A DNA stretch of 64,000 nt from assembly GCA_007556525.1 (NCBI GenBank), contig SWJS01000001.1, forward strand, positions 402,346 to 466,345, read 5' to 3'. The position numbers and the translations under genes are program-made. The stretch is from Lysobacteraceae bacterium CU05-9. GTDB taxonomy: Bacteria; Pseudomonadota; Gammaproteobacteria; Xanthomonadales; Xanthomonadaceae. Shown piece by piece: positions 9,638 to 19,161 of this stretch (its first letter is position 1; the number at the start of each line of letters is the position of its first letter). The notes below the pieces were generated by a model. That model searched no databases. It was not told the origin of the DNA and was given only the letters and a program-made list of their open reading frames with translations.

Positions 9638-10308
9638 GCGCATTGCCGTTACTGGGCGTGCTGGTTGTCGTCATAGGATTCGTCCTGCGCTTCAATCCGG
9701 TGTTGGTGGTTGTCGTTGCGGGATTGATCAGCGGATTGCTGGCGGGCATGTCGATCACCGAGTTGCTCGGATTGATCGGTGAATCGTTTGTGTCGAACCG
9801 GGCGTTGCTTTTGTTCCTCATTACCTTGCCAGCGATTGGCTTGCTGGAGCGTGCAGGTTTGCGTGAGCACGTGCATCAGTGGATCTTCAAGATGCAGAAG
9901 TTGACCCTGGCCAAAATGCTCACAGGTTATCTCGCTGCACGGCAATTGCTGAGCATGGTCGGGCTGACGCACGTCGGTGGACCAGTGCAAACGGTGCGAC
10001 CTTTGTTGGCGCCGATGAGTGAGGCGGCGGCGGAGAAGTCTTTTGGCAAGTTGAGTGAAGACGATCGTCAACGTTTGCTTGCATTTGATGCGGCGACGGA
10101 TAACGTCGGATTGTTCTTCGGCGAAGATGTGTTCGTTGCGATTGGTGCCGTGTTGTTGATTCAAGGCTTCTATGCGGAGAACGGCATCGTCCTGGAGCCA
10201 TTGCATATTGCGCTGTGGGCGATTCCAACGGCGATTGCTGCGTTCATCATTCATGGCTTCCGAATCCATCTCTTCCAGCGTGACCTCAAGAAGCGATACA
10301 CCCCATGA
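9634..10308 (+). CDS. DUF969-family membrane protein, candidate pyroglutamate transporter subunit
   Basis: The 224-residue protein has several hydrophobic segments (for example residues 2-40 and 45-70) and resembles the DUF969 family. Its start overlaps the pxpA stop and its end overlaps the next gene by ATGA, so it is embedded in the pyroglutamate operon. DUF969 and DUF979 proteins occur as neighbouring pairs, often beside pcp. I infer that the two form one transporter for pyroglutamate or pyroglutamyl peptides. No transport activity can be read from the sequence itself. Confidence 0.75.
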   Translation: MSALPLLGVLVVVIGFVLRFNPVLVVVVAGLISGLLAGMSITELLGLIGESFVSNRALLLFLITLPAIGLLERAGLREHVHQWIFKMQKLTLAKMLTGYLAARQLLSMVGLTHVGGPVQTVRPLLAPMSEAAAEKSFGKLSEDDRQRLLAFDAATDNVGLFFGEDVFVAIGAVLLIQGFYAENGIVLEPLHIALWAIPTAIAAFIIHGFRIHLFQRDLKKRYTP

Positions 10309-11267
10309 TTACGATGGCGAATTTTTATCAGATTCTTTCGTTGTTCCTGATCTACGCGGCGTACCGGAATTTCAAGAGTGGGCTGTGGGCGAATGGTGGG
10401 TTTTGGTTGATGGTTGGCATCATTGCGATCAGCGGTGACTATGCGTTGGCGCAATCGAAACTCGGTAACAAACTTCCAGTGCAAATCATTGGTGCGGGTG
10501 TCGTTGCACTTGGTTTGCTCGCAACGAAAATGCAAAAAGGCAAAACCCAGGAACTCGCCGTCGAGCGTCGACGTGAATTGGCTGCGATCTTGGGGCACAA
10601 GCTTTTCATTCCTGCGTTATTGATTCCGTTGGTTACTGTGCTCGTTGTGATCTTCGGTGACTTCCTCACGAAGGGTTCCTTCAAGTTTCTTGGTGAAGGC
10701 AGTTTGACGTTGATGGGTTTGTCGCTCGCCGGCATCGTCGCGTTGATTGCGGCGGCGATCGTGACAGGGCAGGGGCGTTATTCGTTCCAGGAAGGCTCGC
10801 GTCTGCTCGACTCCATGGGCTGGGCTGCATTGTTGCCATTGATCCTTGCGGTGTTGGGCGGTGTTTTTGCCAAAAGCGGTATCGGTCAAACCATTGCCGA
10901 CGGGATCTCGATGGTGATTCCAACGGACAGTAAGCTGGCGTGTGTGTTGGCGTATGGATTGGGCATGGTGATATTCACTGTGATCATGGGTAATGCGTTT
11001 GCAGCATTTCCGGTGATGACGGCGGGCATCGGTCTGCCGTTGTTGATCGGTAAGCATGGCGCGGATCCGGCGATCATGGGTGCGATCGGAATGCTGACGG
11101 GTTACTGCGGTACTTTGCTGACGCCGATGGCTGCGAACTTCAATCTTGTTCCTGCAGCGCTGCTGGAGTTGCGTGATCCCAATGGCGTCATTCGCCAACA
11201 GGTCGCGACATCAATTCCATTGATGATCGTGAATATCGCATTGATGTACTTCCTGATTTTCCGTTGA
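10305..11267 (+). CDS. DUF979-family membrane protein, candidate pyroglutamate transporter subunit
   Basis: The 320-residue protein is strongly hydrophobic with about eight membrane segments and resembles the DUF979 family. The C-terminal half has glycine-rich intramembrane stretches (AFPVMTAGIGLPLLIG, then MLTGYCGTLLTPMAANFN) of the sort seen in secondary carriers. It overlaps the DUF969 gene and lies 7 bases before pcp. As with its partner, a transport role is inferred from context and topology only. Confidence 0.75.
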   Translation: MITMANFYQILSLFLIYAAYRNFKSGLWANGGFWLMVGIIAISGDYALAQSKLGNKLPVQIIGAGVVALGLLATKMQKGKTQELAVERRRELAAILGHKLFIPALLIPLVTVLVVIFGDFLTKGSFKFLGEGSLTLMGLSLAGIVALIAAAIVTGQGRYSFQEGSRLLDSMGWAALLPLILAVLGGVFAKSGIGQTIADGISMVIPTDSKLACVLAYGLGMVIFTVIMGNAFAAFPVMTAGIGLPLLIGKHGADPAIMGAIGMLTGYCGTLLTPMAANFNLVPAALLELRDPNGVIRQQVATSIPLMIVNIALMYFLIFR

Positions 11268-11274
11268 GGATGCG

Positions 11275-11919
11275 ATGAGCAATATTCTTCTGACAGGCTT
11301 CGCACCGTTCGGCGGTGAATCGACCAATCCCAGTTGGGAAGCCGTCAAGCAACTGGACGGTGCGCGAATCAAGGGTCATCGCGTGCATGCACGTGAAATG
11401 TCGGTGGTGTTCGGTGTTGCGAATAAGGAGCTGCGCAAGTGGATTCGGGAGCTGAAACCTGCGTTGGTCATCTGCGTTGGACAAGCAGGTGGTCGCGCCA
11501 CGATGTCATTGGAGCGAGTTGCAATCAACGTCGATGATGCACGCATTCCCGATAACGGCGGACAGCAACCCATCGATGAAGTGATTGTTGCCGACGGACC
11601 GGATGCTTACTTCACTTCATTACCTATCAAGGCGATGTTACGTGACATGAAAGCGGCGGGCATTCCTGTGGCGATATCGCAAACGGCGGGGACGTTCGTG
11701 TGCAATCACGTTTTTTATGGGTTGATGCATACGATAAGAACCCGCAAAAAAATGCGCGGCGGCTTCATCCACATTCCGTTTTCGCCGGAACAGGCTGCGC
11801 AACATGCAGACGCACCATCACTCGCCATCGATACGATCGTGCACGGTTTGCGGATTGGCATTACGACTTGCTTGAAGACCGATAAGGACGTGGCGATCGT
11901 CGGCGGCGCGGAGCACTAA
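11275..11919 (+). CDS. pcp: Pyrrolidone-carboxylate peptidase (pyroglutamyl peptidase I)
   Basis: Pcp is a cytosolic cysteine peptidase (family C15) that removes N-terminal pyroglutamate from peptides. The 214-residue protein has the expected triad Glu80 (SLERVAIN), Cys143 (TAGTFVCNHVFYGL) and His166 (FIHIPF). Its product is the substrate of the PxpABC enzyme encoded upstream, so the operon makes a closed route from pyroglutamyl peptides to glutamate. The stop codon overlaps that of the convergent minus-strand gene (11916-11919). Confidence 0.96.
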   Translation: MSNILLTGFAPFGGESTNPSWEAVKQLDGARIKGHRVHAREMSVVFGVANKELRKWIRELKPALVICVGQAGGRATMSLERVAINVDDARIPDNGGQQPIDEVIVADGPDAYFTSLPIKAMLRDMKAAGIPVAISQTAGTFVCNHVFYGLMHTIRTRKKMRGGFIHIPFSPEQAAQHADAPSLAIDTIVHGLRIGITTCLKTDKDVAIVGGAEH

Positions 11920-12758
11920 GCTTTCGTTGCTACGAAGTCCAAGTCAAAAACACCCGCCGTCATCCTCACTTCCGGACCACCTTCAACGCGTTCGCCATCA
12001 ACGAGCAAACTGACGCCGTGACGCGGTGCGCGCACTTCCACGCATTGCTTAATGCCGAGATCTTCGTGCGGCCCGTTGCGGAAGTCTTTCATCAACCACG
12101 CAACGCCATGCTTGGCGAGATCACCCAGCGTTTGCGCTTCGAATGAAGTGACATGCAAGCCGTCGGAGTAGGGCTCGACGAACAGGGACGGCGTATCGTC
12201 CTCGATCAATTCGTTATCGCCATCGACGACTTCCGGTCGTTCGCCGTGTAACGTTTCGCGCAAGGCATTTTGGGAGTGCTCGACAACCGCAGCAAGGTCC
12301 CGCTCGCGCAACGCCTCACGGACATCGCTCCATGACGCGGTCGGTCCGGCAATGACGCCACAGAAGGAGACCAGATCGTTTAGATTGACGATGGGGAGTT
12401 TTTGCAAGGTGACTGGCTCACTCAAAGCGCGCCGCACGATCTTATCGCTGCCGAGGGTTTCGCCATGCAGGTTGCGCGCGACAAAATTCATCGTACCTCC
12501 AGGCAAAGCCAACACCGCTCCGTCCCATCCTTCCAGCCCACGCGCCAACGAGTTCAGTGTTCCGTCGCCGGTGTGATTCGCAATCCACTCCACATCAGCC
12601 GCCCGTAGGTCAGAAGGTGTGGGTAACTCGGATTCCGCCACATCGATCACGCGATCCAGCGACCAGCCGCTGTGCGAAGCGATCAATGCCAGACGCTCGG
12701 GTAGGTCCGGGTCGAAGCTACCGCTGCGGGAGTTCACGTTGAGCCAGAGCTTGCGCAT
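11916..12758 (-). CDS. Diacylglycerol kinase catalytic-domain protein (lipid kinase-like)
   Basis: The 280-residue protein starts MRKLWLNVNSRSG and carries the nucleotide-binding motif GDGTLNSLARGL and the following LPGGTMNFVARN. These are the hallmarks of the DAGK catalytic domain shared by diacylglycerol kinases, YegS and sphingosine-kinase-like enzymes. The usual GGDGT is TGDGT here. The substrate cannot be told. The ATG at 12758 was preferred over an upstream in-frame ATG because it starts directly at the conserved beta strand. The gene runs against the operons on either side. Confidence 0.8.
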   Translation of the reverse strand: MRKLWLNVNSRSGSFDPDLPERLALIASHSGWSLDRVIDVAESELPTPSDLRAADVEWIANHTGDGTLNSLARGLEGWDGAVLALPGGTMNFVARNLHGETLGSDKIVRRALSEPVTLQKLPIVNLNDLVSFCGVIAGPTASWSDVREALRERDLAAVVEHSQNALRETLHGERPEVVDGDNELIEDDTPSLFVEPYSDGLHVTSFEAQTLGDLAKHGVAWLMKDFRNGPHEDLGIKQCVEVRAPRHGVSLLVDGERVEGGPEVRMTAGVFDLDFVATKA

Positions 12759-12838
12759 GATGGAGGAAACCTTGGAAAGGCGGATTTCGGCTAGCATACG
12801 CAACTGAACCTAAACAGGACGTGCACAGCCCCGAGAGG

Positions 12839-12867
12839 TTGAAAAATCCCCCGTTTCTGCGTAAAAT
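12839..12867 (+). promoter_or_regulatory. Promoter of the rimP-nusA-infB operon
   Basis: TTGAAA (12839-12844) and TAAAAT (12862-12867) are spaced by 17 bases, a near-consensus sigma-70 promoter. The transcript would start near 12874, leaving an untranslated leader of about 218 bases before rimP. The 334-base stretch between 12759 and 13092 holds this promoter and the leader; I see no gene in it. Confidence 0.75.
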
Positions 12868-13028
12868 ATCGCTCTGAGACGAGTCAGGACTCCCTGTGAG
12901 GACGGCTCGGATTGTGACCAACACCGGTACGCATTATGAGGCGTTAAGGTCTTTGGGCCAGCTGCGGAAGCAACACGGAATGCCATTTTGGTTCCGACCC
13001 GCAGTCCGACATCCGTTATTCAGGACAA

Positions 13029-13056
13029 GGGGGCCACAGGGCCTTTCGTTGTTTTT
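13029..13056 (+). promoter_or_regulatory. Possible attenuator hairpin in the rimP leader
   Basis: GGGGGCC (13029-13035), loop ACAG and GGCCTTT (13040-13046) can pair with four G-C and three G-T pairs, followed shortly by a GTTTTTGG tract. This resembles a weak intrinsic terminator located in the leader about 40 bases before rimP. NusA, encoded in this operon, acts on such structures, so feedback attenuation is possible. The stem is weak and this is a tentative call. Confidence 0.35.
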
Positions 13057-13092
13057 GGCGTACTTAAACCCGAACCTGAAACAAGACGAGAC

Positions 13093-13713
13093 ATGTCCAC
13101 ACGAGCCAATTCCATTGAAGCGATCATCGCACCCTCGGTCGAAAGCCTGGGTCTCGAAGTCGTGGGAATCGAACAGCTGACCGCGCCAGGCGGTGTCTTG
13201 CTGCGCGTGTACATCGACTATCCAGCGGACCGTGATGCGGAATTGCCACCGGTCGGCATCGATGAATGCGAAGCGGCGAGCCGCGAAATTTCGGCGCAGC
13301 TGGACGTTGAAGATCCAATCACCAGCAACTACACGCTGGAAGTATCGACGCCAGGCATTGAGCGCCCGTTGTTTACGGCTGAGCAGTGCGCACGATTCAT
13401 TGGCGAAAATGCGAAGGTGACCCTGCGTATGCCAATCGAAGGACGCCGTCGCTTCACCGGCCGCATTGCGTCTGTCGAAGGCAACAATGTCACGTTTGAA
13501 ATTGATGGTGCGGCGCTGACGGTTGATTTTGGCAATGTAGATAAAGCCAAAATCGCACCCGATTGGGTCGCCCTCGGTCTTGCTCCTGCGAAGGGTAAGG
13601 ATGGCGCAGACCGCCGTCCCGGCAAGGCGAAGAAGAACAAACCAAATTCACGTAAATCCCATCCACTACATCCGCAATCGGCAGAAGAACTGTCGGATTC
13701 GGATCCAGAGTAA
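13093..13713 (+). CDS. rimP: Ribosome maturation factor RimP
   Basis: RimP assists maturation of the 30S ribosomal subunit. The 206-residue protein has the N-terminal domain segment SLGLEVVGIE, the motif YTLEVSTPGIERPLF near residue 78, and a C-terminal SH3-like fold. After about residue 155 it has a lysine-rich, polar extension absent from the 150-residue E. coli protein. The frame is open upstream, but the ATG at 13093 (MSTRANSIEA) matches the normal N-terminus. nusA follows after 8 bases. Confidence 0.94.
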   Translation: MSTRANSIEAIIAPSVESLGLEVVGIEQLTAPGGVLLRVYIDYPADRDAELPPVGIDECEAASREISAQLDVEDPITSNYTLEVSTPGIERPLFTAEQCARFIGENAKVTLRMPIEGRRRFTGRIASVEGNNVTFEIDGAALTVDFGNVDKAKIAPDWVALGLAPAKGKDGADRRPGKAKKNKPNSRKSHPLHPQSAEELSDSDPE

Positions 13714-13721
13714 TTCAAGAC

Positions 13722-15209
13722 ATGAGCAAGGAATTGTTGAGCACTGTTGAAGCTGTCGCGAACGAGAAAGGCGTTTCGCGCGAAATCATCATCGACGCAC
13801 TTGAAATCGCGTTGGCTACGGCCGCGAAGAAGAAATATCACGACGAAGACGTTGCTGTCCGCGTGAAGATCGATCCGAAGGACGGCTCGTACGAAACGTT
13901 CCGCACCATGGAAGTGGTGGCGGATGATTTCCGCATGGAATCGCCGGACCGTCAAATCCGTTTGATGGACGCACTGGACGAAGTCGGTGAAGTCGAAGTC
14001 GGTGACTTGATCGAAGAGAAGATCGAAAATCCGGAATTCGGCCGCATCACTGCGCAAACCGCGAAGCAAGTCATCATCACCAAGGTTCGCGAAGCCGAAC
14101 GTCAATTGGTTGTCGATGCTTGGAAGGATCGCGTTGGCGAACTCGTCATGGGTACCGTCAAGCGTCTGGACCGCGGCAACATCATGGTTGATCTCGGCAA
14201 CAACGCTGAAGGCATCATCCCGAAGGATAAGGGCATTCCACGTGACAACGTTCGCGTTGGTGACCGTATCCGCGGCCTGTTGACCGAAGTGAAGTCAGAA
14301 GCACGTGGTCCACAAATTCAAATCAGCCGCGCTGCTCCTGAGTTCATGATCGAGTTGTTCAAGCTCGAAGTGCCGGAAGTGTCGCAAGGCTTGGTGTCGA
14401 TCCGTGCAGCGGCTCGCGATCCAGGTGACCGCGCCAAAATCGCAGTGGAAGCCCACGATAACCGCACGGATCCAATCGGCGCGTGCATCGGTATGCGTGG
14501 CGCACGCGTACAAGCCGTGACGAATGAATTGAATGGCGAACGCGTGGATATCGTTTTGTGGTCGGATAACCCGGCGCAATTCGTCATCAACGCAATGGCG
14601 CCTGCGGAAGTGCAGTCGATCATCATGGACGAAGAGAAGCGTTCGATGGACCTCGCAGTCTCCGAAGAACTGCTCGCCAAGGCGATTGGTAAAGGCGGCC
14701 AAAATGTCCGTCTCGCCAGCAAGCTCACCAACTGGCAGCTCAACGTGATGACGCAGGATCAAGTCGCTGCGAAGTCGGAAGCTGAGCAGAAGGAAGCGAG
14801 CAAGCTGTTCCAGGACAAACTGCAAGTTGACGAAGAAATTGCGGACATCCTGGTTGCGGAAGGCTTCTCGTCCATTGAAGAAATTGCATACGTCCCGGTC
14901 GGCGAATTGCTCGCGATCGACGTGTTCGATGAAGAAGTGGTTGAAGAGCTGCGCAACCGTGCACAGGATGCATTGCTGACCCAGGCGTTGGCTGCAGAAG
15001 AAGAGATCGATGCACACCGTCCGGCGGATGATTTGCTGGCACTGGAAGGCATGGACGAAACGACCGCATTCGCTTTGGCGGAACGCGGAATTTATACGGC
15101 GGAAGATCTTGCCGACATGGCGACGGATGAATTGGAAGGCATTGAAGGTTTGGATGCCGAGCGCGCGGCTGCGCTGATCATCGAAGCACGTAAGCCATGG
15201 TTTGAATAA
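13722..15209 (+). CDS. nusA: Transcription termination/antitermination factor NusA
   Basis: NusA binds RNA polymerase and nascent RNA to modulate pausing, termination and antitermination. The 495-residue protein matches the E. coli length and architecture. It has an N-terminal polymerase-binding domain, an S1 domain near residues 135-200 (GTVKRLDRGNIMVDLG), KH domains (IGACIGMRGARVQAV near residue 252, and AIGKGGQNVRLAS near residue 322), and two acidic C-terminal repeats. It lies between rimP and infB, the classic order. Confidence 0.97.
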   Translation: MSKELLSTVEAVANEKGVSREIIIDALEIALATAAKKKYHDEDVAVRVKIDPKDGSYETFRTMEVVADDFRMESPDRQIRLMDALDEVGEVEVGDLIEEKIENPEFGRITAQTAKQVIITKVREAERQLVVDAWKDRVGELVMGTVKRLDRGNIMVDLGNNAEGIIPKDKGIPRDNVRVGDRIRGLLTEVKSEARGPQIQISRAAPEFMIELFKLEVPEVSQGLVSIRAAARDPGDRAKIAVEAHDNRTDPIGACIGMRGARVQAVTNELNGERVDIVLWSDNPAQFVINAMAPAEVQSIIMDEEKRSMDLAVSEELLAKAIGKGGQNVRLASKLTNWQLNVMTQDQVAAKSEAEQKEASKLFQDKLQVDEEIADILVAEGFSSIEEIAYVPVGELLAIDVFDEEVVEELRNRAQDALLTQALAAEEEIDAHRPADDLLALEGMDETTAFALAERGIYTAEDLADMATDELEGIEGLDAERAAALIIEARKPWFE

Positions 15210-15233
15210 TTTTTTAGGGATCATCAAAGACTG

Positions 15234-17822
15234 ATGTCACAACAAAACACAATCGCCAAACTTGCGGAACAACTCCGCATGTCGTCGCAGAAGTTGATCG
15301 AACAGTTCAACGCGGCGGGCATGGACTTCACGAGTGAAGACCAAACGATATCGAGTTCGCAGAAGTCGCAGTTGCTGGCTTACCTGCGTTCGTCGCATGG
15401 CAAACCTGCGGGTGAGAAGGCGCCGGAACTCAAGCGCGGCAAGATCGAATTGAACCGCACCGACAAGCAGGAAGTGAAGGTCGGCTCCGGTCGCACTTCG
15501 TCGACTGTTGGTGTCGTCGTGAAGAAGCGCGTCGTTCTTGCACCGGGTGCAGGTCAAGCGGCAGGTCGCGTTGACAAGGTTGACGACGAGCGCGCAGAAG
15601 CACTGCGCAAGCTTGAAGAGTCGCGTCGCCGTAACGAAGAAGAGCAACGTCAGTTGGCTGAAGCGGATCGTCAAGCACGCGAAGAGCGCGAGCGTGAAGA
15701 ACGCGAACAGCGTGAACGCCAAGAAGCTGCACGTGCCGAAGCCGAAGAAGCTGCGAAGGCCGCTAAGGGTGCGAAGACGGTCGCGAAGCCGGAAGCGCCT
15801 GCAGAAGAGCGTCCAGCCCGTCGCGCGACACCTGCACCAGCACGCGCACCTGCGCCATCACGTCCACCTGCAGGTGGCAACCGTCGCGGTGGTGGCGATC
15901 GCGAAGGTGGTGGTCGCTTCGACGGTCAGATCCATCTCTCGCCGGGTGAGCGCGCACGTCGCGGTGCCGGTGGTAAGGGACGTGATCGCGGTGGCAACCG
16001 CTCGCGTCAAACCGAACAATCACGCGTCGCAACCGGTCAGCATGGCTTTGAGAAGCCAACGGCACCGATCATTCGCGAAATCGCGATTGGCGATAGCATC
16101 AGCGTTGCAGATCTCGCGCAGAAGCTTGCTCTGAAGGGCGGCGAAGTCGTCAAGGCGTTGTTCAAGATGGGCGTCATGGTCACGATCACACAAACGATCG
16201 ACCACGATACGGCTGTTTTGGTGACGGAAGAACTGGGTCATAAGGCAACGCGCGCTGACGGTAATACGGCAGAAGACGAATTGCTGGCACACGTTGAAGA
16301 GCATCAAGGTGAAGCGGTTGCGCGTCCACCGGTCGTCACGATCATGGGTCACGTTGACCACGGTAAGACGTCGTTGCTCGACTACATCCGTCGCACGAAG
16401 ATTCAAACCGGTGAAGCCGGCGGCATTACGCAGCACATCGGCGCATACCACGTCGAAACTGACCGTGGCGTCATCAGTTTCCTCGATACACCGGGCCACG
16501 CCGCGTTCTCGCAGATGCGTGCACGTGGTGCGAAGCTGACGGACATCGTCGTGCTGGTCGTCGCTGCAGATGATGGCGTGAAGCCACAAACGCAGGAAGC
16601 GATTCAACACGCGAAGTCGGCAGGCGTTCCTTTGATCGTTGCGATCAACAAGATCGATAAGTCCGACGCGGATCCAATGCGCGTGAAGAACGAATTGCTC
16701 GCAGAAGAAGTCGTTGCCGAAGAGTTCGGTGGTGATACGCAGTTCGTCGAAATTTCGGCCAAGCAAGGCACGAACATCGACGGATTGTTGGATGCGATTT
16801 CGCTGCAAGCCGAAGTGCTTGAATTGAAGGCCGTTTCGGAAGGTCGTGCAACGGGTGTCGTCATTGAGTCCTCCCTCGATAAGGGTCGCGGTCCGGTTGC
16901 AACGGTTCTCGTGCAACAAGGTACGCTGAAGAAGGGCGACTACCTGGTGTGCGGCGTGCAGTATGGTCGCGTACGTGCATTGACGGACGAAACGGGTCAG
17001 CAAGTTGACGAAGCAACGCCATCGATTCCGGTGCAGTTGCTCGGCTTGTCCGGCGTGCCGGATGCAGGCGATGACTTCGTGGTTGTGGATGACGAGCGTT
17101 TGGCGAAGGACGTTGCGCAGCAGCGTGACGCGAAGCGCCGCGAATCCCGTTTGGCGAAGTCGTCGAATCGCATGGAAGATATTTTGGCGCAGATGGGTAC
17201 GGCCGATCAGCAAGTGTTGAACTTGGTGGTGAAGGCGGACGTGCAAGGTTCCGTGCAGGCATTGCGCGATGCGTTGACCTCGTTGTCAACGGATGCGATC
17301 CGCATCAACGTGATTGGTTCGGGCGTCGGTGGCATCACCGAATCCGATGCAACGTTGGCATCGACCTCGAAGGCAACCGTCATCGGCTTTAACGTCCGTG
17401 CGGATGCTTCGGCACGTCGCATCATCGAAACCAACGGCGTTGACCTGCGTTACTTCTCGATCATCTATGACGTGATCGATCAGGTGAAGCAAGTCGCCAG
17501 CGGTTTGCTGGGCATGGAAATCCGCGAAGAAATCATCGGCATCGCAGAAGTGCGCGATGTATTCCGTAGCTCGAAGTTCGGCGCTGTCGCCGGCTGCATG
17601 GTTGTGGAAGGTTCCGTGAAGAGCAGTAAGCCAATCCGTGTTTTGCGTGATAACACCGTGGTGTTTGAAGGTGAACTGGAATCGTTGCGTCGCTTCAAGG
17701 ACAATGTCGATGAAGTGAAGAGCGGTACCGAATGCGGTATCGGCGTTAAGGCGTACAACGACATTCAACCGGGCGACCAGATTGAATGCTTCGAACGCGT
17801 TGAGATTGCGAGGACTTTGTAA
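15234..17822 (+). CDS. infB: Translation initiation factor IF-2
   Basis: IF-2 is the GTPase that places initiator tRNA on the 30S subunit. The 862-residue protein has an N-terminal IF2 assembly domain, a long charged linker (about residues 120-270, rich in Arg, Glu and Ala, then Pro/Gly/Arg), and the G domain with GHVDHGKTS near residue 371, DTPGH and NKIDK. Domains II-IV follow. The stop is directly abutted by the rbfA start. The low-complexity linker is normal for proteobacterial IF-2. Confidence 0.97.
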   Translation: MSQQNTIAKLAEQLRMSSQKLIEQFNAAGMDFTSEDQTISSSQKSQLLAYLRSSHGKPAGEKAPELKRGKIELNRTDKQEVKVGSGRTSSTVGVVVKKRVVLAPGAGQAAGRVDKVDDERAEALRKLEESRRRNEEEQRQLAEADRQAREEREREEREQRERQEAARAEAEEAAKAAKGAKTVAKPEAPAEERPARRATPAPARAPAPSRPPAGGNRRGGGDREGGGRFDGQIHLSPGERARRGAGGKGRDRGGNRSRQTEQSRVATGQHGFEKPTAPIIREIAIGDSISVADLAQKLALKGGEVVKALFKMGVMVTITQTIDHDTAVLVTEELGHKATRADGNTAEDELLAHVEEHQGEAVARPPVVTIMGHVDHGKTSLLDYIRRTKIQTGEAGGITQHIGAYHVETDRGVISFLDTPGHAAFSQMRARGAKLTDIVVLVVAADDGVKPQTQEAIQHAKSAGVPLIVAINKIDKSDADPMRVKNELLAEEVVAEEFGGDTQFVEISAKQGTNIDGLLDAISLQAEVLELKAVSEGRATGVVIESSLDKGRGPVATVLVQQGTLKKGDYLVCGVQYGRVRALTDETGQQVDEATPSIPVQLLGLSGVPDAGDDFVVVDDERLAKDVAQQRDAKRRESRLAKSSNRMEDILAQMGTADQQVLNLVVKADVQGSVQALRDALTSLSTDAIRINVIGSGVGGITESDATLASTSKATVIGFNVRADASARRIIETNGVDLRYFSIIYDVIDQVKQVASGLLGMEIREEIIGIAEVRDVFRSSKFGAVAGCMVVEGSVKSSKPIRVLRDNTVVFEGELESLRRFKDNVDEVKSGTECGIGVKAYNDIQPGDQIECFERVEIARTL

Positions 17823-18188
17823 ATGAGCCAGAAATCTTTTCATCGTACTGATCGTGTTGCTGCTCAACTCCGCCGTGAGTTGGGCACCCTGGTGCACCAG
17901 GCTGTCCGTGATAACGGATGGCCTTCCATCAGCGTCTCGGATGTCGAGCTGACCCGTGATATGGAGCATGCGAAGATTTTTTTTACGGCTTTGCAAAGTG
18001 ATCGTGCCGACGAAGCGCTGCAGGCACTGAACGAAAATGCCAAGGAAATCCGCTACGAACTCGCACATGCGATGAAGTTGCGTCACGTTCCGGAACTGCA
18101 TTTCCATTACGACAAGTCGCTTGATGAAGGCGAAAAGATCAACAATCTCCTCAAGGATCTCGAGGACGGAACTCCTTCGGAAGATTGA
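17823..18188 (+). CDS. rbfA: Ribosome-binding factor A
   Basis: RbfA is a KH-fold protein needed for late 16S rRNA processing and cold adaptation. The 121-residue protein includes the conserved DVELTRDMEHAKIFFTAL near residue 39 and LRHVPELHFHYDKSLDEG near residue 92, with the helix-kink KH arrangement. It begins immediately after the infB stop and its own stop overlaps the truB start (TGATG at 18186-18190). Confidence 0.96.
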   Translation: MSQKSFHRTDRVAAQLRRELGTLVHQAVRDNGWPSISVSDVELTRDMEHAKIFFTALQSDRADEALQALNENAKEIRYELAHAMKLRHVPELHFHYDKSLDEGEKINNLLKDLEDGTPSED

Positions 18189-19120
18189 TGTCGAAACCCA
18201 AACGCGAACGCGTCCAGCTGCGTCCATTGAACGGCATTGTTCTTTTGGATAAGGCATCGGGCGTCAGCTCAAATACCGCACTGCAAGAGGTGCGGTTTTT
18301 GTTTCGGGCGCAGAAAGCCGGGCACACCGGTGCGCTCGATCCCCTGGCGAGTGGCATGTTGCCGATTTGTTTCGGCGAAGCCAGTAAGGTTGCGGGCTAC
18401 TTGCTCGGTGAAGACAAAGCCTATGACGTCACAGCCAAACTCGGCGTCGTCACGGACACCGATGATTCCGATGGCGTCGCGATTCGCGAGCGTGGTGTTC
18501 CTGCGCTGACGTTCGAACAAGTGCAAGAAGCGTTGCAACCTTTCATCGGTCACATCGCACAAAGGGCGCCAATCTATTCGGCATTGAAGCAGGGCGGGGA
18601 ACCGTTGTATGCGAAGGCTCGACGTGGCGAAGTGGTGGAAGCGCCGGTACGTCAGGTTTTCGTGCGTAAGATCGCATTGCTCGACGTGTCAGGCGGCATG
18701 ATAAAAATGCGGATCGAATGCGGCTCGGGAACCTACATCCGTTCGATCGTGCGTGACTTAGGCGAAGCGCTGGGTTTTGGTGCGCACGTGACGGCATTGC
18801 GTCGTGTGTGGGTGACGCCGTTTGCTGAAGATCAAATGCTGACGGTGGAGCAGCTGAAGCAGGGCGCTGAGGGTGATGTGGGTGTTTTGCCACTGGAAGT
18901 TGCATTGGCGCATTGGCCGAAGATCACGTTGAGCGGAGACGAAGTCAGGGATCTCTCACACGGGAAGCGTGTGAAAGCGGCAACGGGGCTATCGCCGGAG
19001 ACGCGGTTGTTGCAGACCGCGGACGGCACGGCTCTGGGCTTCGTGGACATCACCGAAGAGGGCGAAATCAGGGGCAAGCGGATGTTTTCGTGGATCCAGG
19101 ATCCCAAGTTTCACGGATAA
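18188..19120 (+). CDS. truB: tRNA pseudouridine(55) synthase TruB
   Basis: TruB makes pseudouridine 55 in the T loop of tRNAs. The 310-residue protein has the motif GHTGALDPLASGMLPI with the catalytic aspartate at residue 51, followed by KAYDVTAKLG and the RSIVRDLGEALG region. A C-terminal PUA-like domain follows. The ATG at 18188 is used because it overlaps the rbfA stop; an in-frame TTG three bases earlier is less likely. It is the last gene before the separate rpsO promoter. Confidence 0.95.
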   Translation: MSKPKRERVQLRPLNGIVLLDKASGVSSNTALQEVRFLFRAQKAGHTGALDPLASGMLPICFGEASKVAGYLLGEDKAYDVTAKLGVVTDTDDSDGVAIRERGVPALTFEQVQEALQPFIGHIAQRAPIYSALKQGGEPLYAKARRGEVVEAPVRQVFVRKIALLDVSGGMIKMRIECGSGTYIRSIVRDLGEALGFGAHVTALRRVWVTPFAEDQMLTVEQLKQGAEGDVGVLPLEVALAHWPKITLSGDEVRDLSHGKRVKAATGLSPETRLLQTADGTALGFVDITEEGEIRGKRMFSWIQDPKFHG

Positions 19121-19126
19121 CTTTCC

Positions 19127-19155
19127 TTGTTGCGCCGCGCCAAATCGGGTATAAT
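19127..19155 (+). promoter_or_regulatory. Promoter of rpsO
   Basis: TTGTTG (19127-19132) and a perfect TATAAT (19150-19155) are 17 bases apart. The transcript would begin at about 19162, exactly where a hairpin-forming sequence starts, giving a leader of about 128 bases before rpsO. Confidence 0.75.
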
Positions 19156-19161
19156 TTTGCG

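Noticed and set aside
16020-17246. A 408-codon minus-strand frame opposite infB
   Set aside because: Shadow of codon bias in infB. No motif, and the flanks do not suggest a separate gene.
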